From NCBI GenBank assembly GCA_030039005.1, contig JASHQT010000482.1, positions 1 through 5,236 on the forward strand: DNA of 5,236 bases, given 5' to 3'. Position 1 is the stretch's first letter. Every line of letters begins with the position of its first letter. The position numbers were made by a program, and so were the translations under genes. The stretch comes from Bryobacteraceae bacterium. GTDB lineage: Bacteria; Acidobacteriota; Terriglobia; Bryobacterales; Bryobacteraceae. This document shows, piece after piece, positions 1 through 5,043 of the stretch. The notes below the pieces were generated by a model. The model searched no databases, was not told the origin of the DNA, and saw nothing but the letters and a program-made list of their open reading frames with translations.

Positions 1-692
1 TCTTCGTCCGTCTCGGCGCAGATGGCCCACGCCGCCACTCCCACGCGTGGGGCCTGCAATCGCGCCGAAGGCTCAAAGTGCTCGCGATAATGTTCGGCGA
101 TCGCCTCGCCGTTAGGGTGGATGAAGTCGGCAAACACATACGGCAGCCCCAGTTCCGCGGCCCAGACTCCACTGTGCGGCGACGATCCAAGCAGCCAAGG
201 CTCCGGACTTTCGAAATGCAGCGCCGCCAGTTGCCGGAACGGCCCCGAGGACGGTCCGCGATTCTCCAGATACCCGAGCAACTCAACCAATTGTTCGCGA
301 AAATCGTCCGGCGCGGCTTGCCGGCGGTCACGCTGCAGAGCGTAGGCGATGCCCGAGCTGGTACCGGGCGCGCGTCCCAACCCCAAATCGATGCGCCCGG
401 GGAACAAACCGCTCAGCATGCTGAATGTTTCGGCCACTTTCAGCGGGCTGTAGTGCGGCAGCATGATGCCGCCGGTTCCCACGTGCAAGCGCGATGTTGC
501 CGCTGCGATCGGCCCCACCATCACCTCGGGACTTGCGCACGCCAAGCCCGGAGTCCCGTGGTGCTCGGCCAGCCAATAGCGCTGGTAGCCCAGCCGTTCG
601 GCCGCGCATGCGAGATCGATGGTGTTGCGCAAGGCGTCGCCGGCGGTGGATCCTTCCGGGATGGGCGACTGATCGAGTACGTTCAGCCGCAC
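1..692 (-). CDS. LLM-class flavin-dependent oxidoreductase (luciferase-like), C-terminus cut by window edge
   Basis: Reading the minus strand from a GTG at 692-690 gives 230 uninterrupted residues to the left edge. The family is the bacterial luciferase-like (LLM) flavin oxidoreductases, in the subgroup with E. coli YhbW and MsnO8. These are soluble TIM-barrel proteins that bind reduced FMN or F420. Motifs seen are LDQSPIPEG at residues 6-14, AEHHG at 42-46, VGTGGIMLPHYSPLKVAE at 71-88, FPGRIDLGLGRAPGT at 97-111 and PWLLGSSPHSGVWAAELGLP at 165-184. Known members run to about 330-340 residues, so roughly 100 are probably missing. The start fits because the conserved N-terminus (RLNVLDQSP) begins right after the GTG. 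There is no strong ribosome site, and an in-frame GTG at 731-729 is an alternative. The gene is divergent from the MetE-like gene. The substrate cannot be inferred. The long open frame on the opposite strand is an antisense shadow. Confidence 0.93.
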   Translation of the reverse strand, partial: MRLNVLDQSPIPEGSTAGDALRNTIDLACAAERLGYQRYWLAEHHGTPGLACASPEVMVGPIAAATSRLHVGTGGIMLPHYSPLKVAETFSMLSGLFPGRIDLGLGRAPGTSSGIAYALQRDRRQAAPDDFREQLVELLGYLENRGPSSGPFRQLAALHFESPEPWLLGSSPHSGVWAAELGLPYVFADFIHPNGEAIAEHYREHFEPSARLQAPRVGVAAWAICAETDE

Positions 693-736
693 CGTTCCCG
701 ACCCGGCCCAGCTTCTAAGGCAGTCGCCCACAACGA

Positions 737-782
737 AGGCGCGGGCGAGCTTACTTTTCCGTGTTCAGGTGCGCCCGCGCCT
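737..782. repeat. 11-bp perfect inverted repeat in the divergent gap
   Basis: AGGCGCGGGCG at 737-747 is the exact reverse complement of CGCCCGCGCCT at 772-782, with 24 nt between the arms. Neither strand has a run of T after the stem, so an intrinsic terminator is unlikely. It lies upstream of the flavin oxidoreductase start and could be a leader hairpin for that gene, a protein-binding site, or chance in a GC-rich region. Confidence 0.5.
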
Positions 783-845
783 CTGTGGGCTAGTAAGCAT
801 GGCATGGTCACTATCATTGCATGCGGATCGAATTTGCTGCCTGCA

Positions 846-854
846 TGCTACAAT
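846..854 (+). promoter_or_regulatory. Predicted extended -10 promoter of the MetE-like gene
   Basis: TG-C-TACAAT fits an extended -10 box (TG at 846-847, hexamer at 849-854), one mismatch from TATAAT. No good -35 box sits 16-18 bp upstream, which extended -10 promoters tolerate. Predicted transcription would start near 860-862, only a few bases before the ATG at 865, implying an almost leaderless message. Inferred from sequence only. Confidence 0.5.
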
Positions 855-864
855 GCGGGCGTTC

Positions 865-1923
865 ATGAGTAAGGTTGTGCTTCCGACATCATTGGTTGGG
901 TCCTATGCTCAACCGGACTGGCTGATCGACCGCGCTCAGCTTGTGCACCGTCTGCCGGCGCGCATCCGCGCCGCCGATCTTTGGCGCGTGCCGCCGGAAT
1001 TTCTCGACGAGGCGCAGGACGACGCCACCATCGTGGCTATTCGCGCGCAGGAACGCGCGGGCCTGGAAATCATCACGGACGGCGAGATCCGCCGCGAAAG
1101 TTACTCCAACCGCTTCGCCACGGCGCTCGAAGGCATCGATCTCGAAAATCCGGCGCAGGTGGCCGCGCGATCCGGCAAGCTGAACTACGTGCCGCGCGTG
1201 ATCGGCAAGATTCGGCGGAAATATCCGGTCGAGGTTCGCGACGTGCAGTTCCTGCGTGCCAACACCGGACGGCGCGTGAAAGCTACGGTGCCCGGCCCAT
1301 ACACGATGGCGCAGCAGGCCAAGAACGATTTTTATCAATCCGAAGAAGAGATGGCGATGGATTACGCCGCCGCCGTCAACGAAGAAATCAAGGACCTGTT
1401 CGCCGCCGGGGCCGACATCGTGCAAATCGACGAGCCTTACATGCAAGCGATGCCGGAAAAGGCGCGGCAATTCGGGCTGAAGGCGCTGAGCCGCGCGCTC
1501 GATAGCGTGTCCGGCGAAACCGCCGTGCATCTGTGCTTCGGCTACGCTGCGGTGGTGAAGAATCGCCCGCCGGAATATCAGTTCCTCACGGAGCTCGACG
1601 TGACGCCGGTGAACTCCATCTCGATCGAGACGGCGCAATCGTCGCTCGATTGTTCGGTCCTGGCGAAGTTCGCGGCCAAGAACATTATCCTCGGCGTTCT
1701 GGACCTTTCGACTAACGAAGTGGAGACGCCGGCGACGGTCGCCGCGCGCATTCGCCGTGCATTGCCTTACATCAGCGCCGATCGGCTGATCCTTGCGCCG
1801 GATTGCGGGATGAAGTACCTTCCCCGCGACGTGGCTTTCGCCAAGTTGCAAGCCATGGTGGCGGGGGCCAAGCAGGTTCGCACCGAAGTGGGCGAGCGCG
1901 AGCTTGCTACTCAGACGGCCTGA
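865..1923 (+). CDS. MetE C-terminal-domain-like methyltransferase (cobalamin-independent methionine synthase II family)
   Basis: A 352-residue cytoplasmic protein matching the catalytic C-terminal half of cobalamin-independent methionine synthase and lacking the N-terminal half of full MetE (about 750 residues). The zinc/thiol site looks intact: VHLCFGY gives His222 and Cys224, SIETAQ gives Glu255, and DCGMKYLPR gives Cys314. Other family motifs are SLVGSYAQPDW at 9-19, TDGEIRRESYSNRFATALEG at 71-90, VPGPYTMAQQ at 142-151 and QIDEPYMQAMPE at 187-198. It probably moves a methyl or alkyl group to or from a thiol, but the donor and acceptor are unknown. Homologues are often named methionine synthase without proof. 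Conservation begins at LPTSLVGSY, so I choose ATG 865; ATG 853 is in frame but overlaps the predicted -10 box. No Shine-Dalgarno sequence is visible. The 3' end overlaps the convergent gene by 17 bp. Confidence 0.92.
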   Translation: MSKVVLPTSLVGSYAQPDWLIDRAQLVHRLPARIRAADLWRVPPEFLDEAQDDATIVAIRAQERAGLEIITDGEIRRESYSNRFATALEGIDLENPAQVAARSGKLNYVPRVIGKIRRKYPVEVRDVQFLRANTGRRVKATVPGPYTMAQQAKNDFYQSEEEMAMDYAAAVNEEIKDLFAAGADIVQIDEPYMQAMPEKARQFGLKALSRALDSVSGETAVHLCFGYAAVVKNRPPEYQFLTELDVTPVNSISIETAQSSLDCSVLAKFAAKNIILGVLDLSTNEVETPATVAARIRRALPYISADRLILAPDCGMKYLPRDVAFAKLQAMVAGAKQVRTEVGERELATQTA

Positions 1924-2254
1924 GCGATTTTTGGCCGGACGCTGCCGCGTCCTCGACGTCCGGGATCCTTTCCACCGACACGTACATCGGACCGACGCCG
2001 ATGGTGCCAACCAGAAACCAGGTGAACCGGCCGCCGCGACTCACCGCCAGGAAGCGCGCGTGTTCGCCCGGCGCCAGCGTGAAATCGACGTTCTTCCAAT
2101 TCCAGGTATTGTCCACCTGCAGCCGGTGCCGTCCGGGTTCCACCTCGCGCGATAGCGTATCGCCGTGCATCAGCTCGCCAAGACGTTTGCCGTCCAGTTT
2201 CACGACGATCTGGCGCTGCTTGATGTCGTCCGGCGAGGTTCGGCTCACCGTCAC
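1907..2254 (-). CDS. Small PEGA-like hypothetical protein
   Basis: A protein of 115 residues that I cannot assign to a named function. The central part (VVKLDGKRLGELMHGDTLSREVEPGRHRLQVDNTWNWKNVDFTLAPGEH, described here in pieces) has the character of a PEGA-type beta domain: a short 'DGK' turn, then a 'xVEPGRHRLQV' strand, then 'APGEH' before the next strand. A hydrophobic stretch near the end (FTWFLVGTIGVGPMYV) may be a buried strand pair or a weak membrane segment. There is no signal peptide. I choose GTG 2254-2252 because GGAG lies 6 nt upstream; an in-frame GTG at 2266 adds four residues but sits at the predicted transcription start. A TATACT box lies just upstream. The stop (TAG at 1909-1907) is inside the 3' end of the convergent MetE-like gene. 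It is divergent from the DUF6152 gene, which may hint at co-regulation. Confidence 0.72.
   Translation of the reverse strand: MTVSRTSPDDIKQRQIVVKLDGKRLGELMHGDTLSREVEPGRHRLQVDNTWNWKNVDFTLAPGEHARFLAVSRGGRFTWFLVGTIGVGPMYVSVERIPDVEDAAASGQKSLRPSE
1910..1932 (+). terminator. Weak candidate terminator of the MetE-like gene
   Basis: CTCAG at 1910-1914 and CTGAG at 1920-1924 form a 5-bp stem with a 5-nt loop, followed by CGA and five T residues (1928-1932). It spans the stop codon. The stem is short, so termination would be inefficient. In the minus direction no T-run follows. Confidence 0.3.
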
Positions 2255-2272
2255 GCGAGTCTCCACGCTTCG

Positions 2273-2278
2273 AGTATA
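2273..2278 (-). promoter_or_regulatory. Predicted -10 box of the PEGA-like gene
   Basis: On the minus strand this reads TATACT, one mismatch from TATAAT. Transcription would start near 2266, placing the GGAG ribosome site (2264-2261) and GTG 2254 correctly. No convincing -35 box is seen 16-18 bp upstream. Confidence 0.45.
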
Positions 2279-2291
2279 AAGCGTGCTTTAT
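2276..2291. promoter_or_regulatory. 16-bp palindrome between divergent promoters, candidate operator
   Basis: ATAAAGC-GT-GCTTTAT is a perfect palindrome with 7-bp arms and a 2-bp centre. It overlaps the minus-strand -10 box (2273-2278) and covers the -35 position of the plus-strand promoter whose -10 is at 2304-2309. A dimeric repressor bound here could block both promoters. The regulator is unknown and none is encoded next to it. The palindrome is seen; its role is inferred. Confidence 0.5.
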
Positions 2292-2300
2292 TTGAATTTC

Positions 2301-2309
2301 TGATAGAAT
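2301..2309 (+). promoter_or_regulatory. Predicted extended -10 promoter of the DUF6152 gene
   Basis: TG-A-TAGAAT: TG at 2301-2302 and hexamer at 2304-2309. The predicted start near 2316 leaves a leader of about 14 nt that contains the ribosome site AGAGG (2321-2325), 4 nt before ATG 2330. This argues against the in-frame upstream ATG at 2312. Confidence 0.5.
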
Positions 2310-2329
2310 CAATGCGCTTGAGAGGTTTC

Positions 2330-2782
2330 ATGCACAAGCTCGCACTCGCGATCCTGGCGGTTCTCGGAACGACGGGAATTCCCGTGTTTGCGCATCACGC
2401 CTTCTCGGCGGAATTCGACGTCAAGAAGCCGATCACCGTGAAAGGGACGGTGACGAAGATCGAGTGGATGAACCCGCACGCCTGGATTTACGTCGATGTG
2501 AAAACCGACAGCGGAACCACCGAAGCTTGGCAGTTCGAGACCGGCGCACCCATCGAGCTGCTGCGGCGCGGCTGGCACAAGAACGATTTGAAGGTCGGCG
2601 ACGAGGTGACCATTCAAGGCGTGCGGGCCAAGGACGGAACCAACACCGGTAGCGCGCGTCTGGTGACATTGCCTGGGGGCAAGAAGGTGTTCAGCGGCTC
2701 GGCGAACGACGACGACTCGCCTTCACAAAATCCCGGGTCTTCCCAGACCCCCGGCGCCCAACCTCCCGCCGCCCAGAAGTAG
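2330..2782 (+). CDS. Secreted DUF6152 family protein
   Basis: A 150-residue protein with a typical signal peptide: MHK, a hydrophobic stretch (LALAILAVLGTTGIPVF), then a likely signal peptidase I cut after Ala21 (VFA|HH). The mature part starts HHAFSAEFD and continues VTVKG-like 'ITVKGTVTKIEWMNPH' (35-50), then YVDVKTDSGTTEAWQFE (54-70), with KVGDEVTIQGVRAKDG near 88-103. This HHA...EWxNPH pattern is the DUF6152 family, a small exported beta-rich domain whose function is unknown. The two N-terminal His and the NPH motif could bind metal, which is only a guess. The last 25 or so residues (acidic DDD, then Ser/Pro/Gln/Ala) are low-complexity and unlike the core. This tail is antisense to the 3' end of truA: the two genes overlap by 92 bp. 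Confidence 0.88.
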   Translation: MHKLALAILAVLGTTGIPVFAHHAFSAEFDVKKPITVKGTVTKIEWMNPHAWIYVDVKTDSGTTEAWQFETGAPIELLRRGWHKNDLKVGDEVTIQGVRAKDGTNTGSARLVTLPGGKKVFSGSANDDDSPSQNPGSSQTPGAQPPAAQK

Positions 2783-3572
2783 CATCTTCCGCATAAATCA
2801 CGCGCTCGAGAAACAACCCTGCGGCGGGCGCGGTCCAGGCGGCTACATCCAGCCGCGGATCCGTCTGACCTCGGAGTAAGAGCGCGAAATCGTCCCCCGT
2901 GATCTCGGCGTGCCCTAATTTCACCAACGCGCCCACCACCCTTCGCACCATGCGCCACACGAAGTGCGAGGCGGTGATGCGGAAAACCACCAGATCGCCG
3001 TCGTGTTCGACCGCCGCATCTTCCACCACCACGATCGGCGATTCATCGGGCCGCGAGGGATCGGCGGCACGAAACGCGCTGAAGTCGTGCCGGCCGGTGA
3101 GCGTATGCGCGGCTTCCGACATCGCGGCGATATCGAGCGGCTGCTTCACCCACCACACGAATTTCTTGAAGAACGCCGTGCGCCGCAGCGAAATTTGGTA
3201 GACGTACGTTCGCGCCACCGCATCGTGGCGCGCGTGGAATCCTGGCGCCGCCTCCGCCACATCGATGACACAGACATCGGACGGCAAGCGGCCGTTGATG
3301 GCGTCCAGGATTTCCGCCGGCGTGGGCCAGCGCCGCGTGTCATTGTCCCGCTCGCGATGCACTCTCAGGTGCGCCACTTGTGCCCGCGCGTGAACTCCGG
3401 CATCGGTGCGTCCGGCGCCCTGGATCTCCACTGTCCCTTCGAAGAACCCAGCGGCCGCCGTGCGGATCTGGCCCTGTACGGTTCGCGCGTTGCGCTGTTC
3501 CTGCCAGCCGCTGTATTTCGTGCCGTCGTATTCGATGGTCAGCTTCCAAGTCTGCGTCTTCCAGTTCTGCAT
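2691..3572 (-). CDS. truA: tRNA pseudouridine(38-40) synthase TruA
   Basis: A 293-residue cytoplasmic enzyme that isomerises uridines 38-40 of the tRNA anticodon stem to pseudouridine. Seen: KLTIEYDGTKYSGWQ at 10-24, TVQG at 31-34, the catalytic loop GAGRTDAGVHARAQVAH at 52-68 with the nucleophile Asp57, FHARHDAVARTYVYQI at 112-127, and the C-terminal motif FVWRMVRRVVGALVKLG at 204-220, ending with AAGLFLERVIYAED. Family members usually stop soon after that last motif (about 245-270 residues). Here about 30 basic residues follow (264-293, rich in Arg, Gly, Ser), all encoded antisense to the DUF6152 gene. The start is ATG 3572-3570. The open frame continues upstream to 3890 through mscL on the other strand, which I reject. 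No clear ribosome site precedes the ATG; a TTG five codons earlier (3587-3585) is a remote alternative. Confidence 0.96.
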   Translation of the reverse strand: MQNWKTQTWKLTIEYDGTKYSGWQEQRNARTVQGQIRTAAAGFFEGTVEIQGAGRTDAGVHARAQVAHLRVHRERDNDTRRWPTPAEILDAINGRLPSDVCVIDVAEAAPGFHARHDAVARTYVYQISLRRTAFFKKFVWWVKQPLDIAAMSEAAHTLTGRHDFSAFRAADPSRPDESPIVVVEDAAVEHDGDLVVFRITASHFVWRMVRRVVGALVKLGHAEITGDDFALLLRGQTDPRLDVAAWTAPAAGLFLERVIYAEDATSGRREVGRRGSGKTRDFVKASRRRSPSR

Positions 3573-3593
3573 CGCGCGCGTTTTCAATCCACC

Positions 3594-3599
3594 AGTGTA
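3594..3599 (-). promoter_or_regulatory. Predicted -10 box of truA
   Basis: The minus strand reads TACACT, with a possible -35 TTGCGG at 3620-3615 (15-bp spacer, slightly short). Transcription would start near 3587, giving a leader of about 15 nt without a ribosome site. Confidence 0.35.
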
Positions 3600-3620
3600 G
3601 CCGTGTCTTGCCGGCCGCAA

Positions 3621-3629
3621 TGCTATGAT
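3621..3629 (+). promoter_or_regulatory. Predicted extended -10 promoter of mscL
   Basis: TG-C-TATGAT: TG at 3621-3622 and hexamer at 3624-3629, one mismatch from TATAAT. The predicted start near 3636 is followed by a strong ribosome site, GGGGAGGA at 3640-3647, 7 nt before the mscL ATG. The inverted pair TTGC/GCAA at 3608-3611 and 3617-3620 lies just upstream and overlaps the possible truA -35 box. Confidence 0.5.
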
Positions 3630-3654
3630 GGAGCGCTTCGGGGAGGACCTACCC

Positions 3655-4101
3655 ATGTTCAAAGGATTTCGCGAATTCATTATGCGCGGCAACGTGCTGG
3701 ACCTGGCGGTGGCCGTCATCATCGGCGCCGCCTTCGGCAAGATCGTCACGTCACTGGTGAACGACGTTCTGATGCCGCCCCTGGGGCTCGTCCTCAAGAA
3801 CGTCGATTTCACGAATCTCTTCCTGGACCTATCCGGAGGGCACCACGATACGCTGGCGCAAGCCAAGGCCGCGGGCGACGCCACGATCAACTACGGCGTC
3901 TTTATGAACAACGTCATCGACTTTCTGATCGTTGCCTTCGCGATCTTCCTGCTCATTCGCGCGGCCAACAAGATGCAACACGCACCCGCGCCGGCTCCCC
4001 CGAATACGAAGGAATGCCCGTTTTGCCACACGTCCATTCCGCTAGCGGCCACCCGGTGTCCGAACTGCACTTCGAATATCGAAGGGGCGGCTACAGCGTG
4101 A
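3655..4101 (+). CDS. mscL: Large-conductance mechanosensitive channel MscL with C-terminal zinc ribbon
   Basis: A 148-residue inner-membrane channel subunit that opens under membrane tension to release solutes during hypo-osmotic shock; homologues are pentamers. The N-terminal signature [20 protein letters not shown] (2-21) leads into the pore helix TM1 (about 15-42, [21 protein letters not shown]). The periplasmic loop runs to about 79, and TM2 is about 82-103 ([21 protein letters not shown]). The usual acidic and basic C-terminal helix is replaced by a Pro/Ala linker (APAPAPPNT) and a four-cysteine zinc ribbon, CPFC at 121-124 and CPNC at 135-138. Such ribbons are known in part of the MscL family. 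The start is fixed by the strong ribosome site at 3640-3647. The stop TGA overlaps the convergent MBL gene by 11 bp. Confidence 0.97.
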   Translation: MFKGFREFIMRGNVLDLAVAVIIGAAFGKIVTSLVNDVLMPPLGLVLKNVDFTNLFLDLSGGHHDTLAQAKAAGDATINYGVFMNNVIDFLIVAFAIFLLIRAANKMQHAPAPAPPNTKECPFCHTSIPLAATRCPNCTSNIEGAATA

Positions 4102-4975
4102 TCTCGCAGCCTTCGTAGGCGCAGCGGACTTCCATCGGCGAGCCGAGGCTTCGCGCCAGATCCCGCGCCGCGCGTTCCACCTGCGCGATGCATTCGTCAT
4201 CGTGCGAAGGATCGTGGTGCGTCAAATACAGCCGGCCGACTTCGGCCAGCGCCGCCATTTGCACTACGTATTCGTACGTGCTGTGGCCCCAATGGCGCTT
4301 GGAAGGATATTCTTGCGGCGTGTACTGTGCCTCGTGAATCACCACGTCCACGCCTTGCATGAACTCGGCGTGGCGGTAGTCGCCCGGGTCGAAGATCGAT
4401 TCCATCATCCGCGCCGGCGCACCGTCGCGCCAAATGCCCTCAAAGTACGGCTCGTGGTCGCACAGGTAGCAGATCGCGCGCCCCTCGGCCTCGATGCGGT
4501 AACCGAGCGTCGGCGACGGGTGATTCATTTTCTGCGCGCGAACCACGAGGCCGTCGATTTCGTGAACACCTTCTCTCAAGTCCTGATAGGTGATGCGCGC
4601 CGCCAATTGGTCCAGTTCCACGGGAAAATAATGGTGTTCCATCTGGCCGGCCAGCACGTCGCGCAGCGAAAGGTGCGCGCCCTCCGGGCCGTAGACCTGA
4701 AAGTGGTTGCCGGCCTGAAAGAGCGGCGCAAAGAACGGGAACCCCTGAATGTGGTCCCAATGCGTGTGCGTCAGAAGAATGGTGGCCGACACCGGTCCCG
4801 AAGCGCGCTGGAGCAAACGGTTTCCTAGCGATCGCGCGCCGGTGCCGCAGTCCAGCACCAGCACGTTGCCGGAAGGCGTGGTGAGTTCCACGCAAGAGGT
4901 ATTGCCTCCGAATTGGACCGTGCCAGGACCCGGTGAAGCAATCGAGCCCCGAGTGCCCCAAAAGCGCGCCAGCAT
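4091..4975 (-). CDS. MBL-fold metallo-hydrolase (RNase Z/PhnP-like)
   Basis: A 294-residue cytoplasmic hydrolase of the metallo-beta-lactamase fold. It begins [26 protein letters not shown] (5-30), a hallmark N-terminus of a PhnP/RNase Z-like group, followed by [11 protein letters not shown] at 41-51. The di-metal site is complete: HTHWDH at 70-75 (His70, His72, Asp74, His75), His152 in [10 protein letters not shown], Asp173 in LCDHE and His253 in [12 protein letters not shown] further HWGHST motif lies at 228-233. Relatives act as phosphodiesterases, but the substrate here is unknown; a role in nucleotide or cyclic-phosphate cleavage is possible. No exosite arm typical of tRNA-processing RNase Z is obvious. 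The start is ATG 4975-4973 with only a weak GAG site upstream. The gene follows a response regulator on the same strand after 68 bp. Confidence 0.9.
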   Translation of the reverse strand: MLARFWGTRGSIASPGPGTVQFGGNTSCVELTTPSGNVLVLDCGTGARSLGNRLLQRASGPVSATILLTHTHWDHIQGFPFFAPLFQAGNHFQVYGPEGAHLSLRDVLAGQMEHHYFPVELDQLAARITYQDLREGVHEIDGLVVRAQKMNHPSPTLGYRIEAEGRAICYLCDHEPYFEGIWRDGAPARMMESIFDPGDYRHAEFMQGVDVVIHEAQYTPQEYPSKRHWGHSTYEYVVQMAALAEVGRLYLTHHDPSHDDECIAQVERAARDLARSLGSPMEVRCAYEGCEITL

Positions 4976-4989
4976 GTAGATCTCAGGTT

Positions 4990-4995
4990 ATCCTA
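4990..4995 (-). promoter_or_regulatory. Possible -10 box of the MBL gene
   Basis: The minus strand reads TAGGAT about 15 bp before the ATG. There is no TGn extension and no good -35 box, so this is weak. The MBL gene could instead be read from the response-regulator transcript. Confidence 0.25.
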
Positions 4996-5043
4996 TCGAC
5001 ACAAGCCCGCTGCGCTAGTAGGCGGAAAGGCCCGAGTCCCGAA

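Noticed and set aside
769..864. N-terminal extension of the MetE-like protein to ATG 769
   Set aside because: The extra 32 residues have no family likeness and would overlap the predicted promoter and the inverted repeat.
78..872. 264-codon open frame on the plus strand
   Set aside because: It is antisense to the flavin oxidoreductase, whose conserved motifs are clear on the minus strand. The product is rich in Arg, Gln and Ala and resembles no family.
889..2010. 373-codon open frame on the minus strand
   Set aside because: It is antisense to the MetE-like gene with its intact zinc ligands. The His/Arg-rich composition is typical of a GC-rich shadow frame.
2165..2329. Upstream extension of the DUF6152 protein
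   Set aside because: It would place 55 residues before a clear signal peptide and overlap the divergent gene. AGAGG at 2321-2325 supports ATG 2330.
3573..3890. N-terminal extension of TruA up to 3890
   Set aside because: It would run antisense through the mscL promoter and pore-helix coding region. Conserved TruA sequence begins only at KLTIEYDGT, ten residues after the ATG at 3572.
2964..4118. 384-codon open frame on the plus strand across truA and mscL
   Set aside because: It covers truA in antisense and mscL in another frame, both of which are firmly identified. The composition is Arg-rich and no motif is seen.
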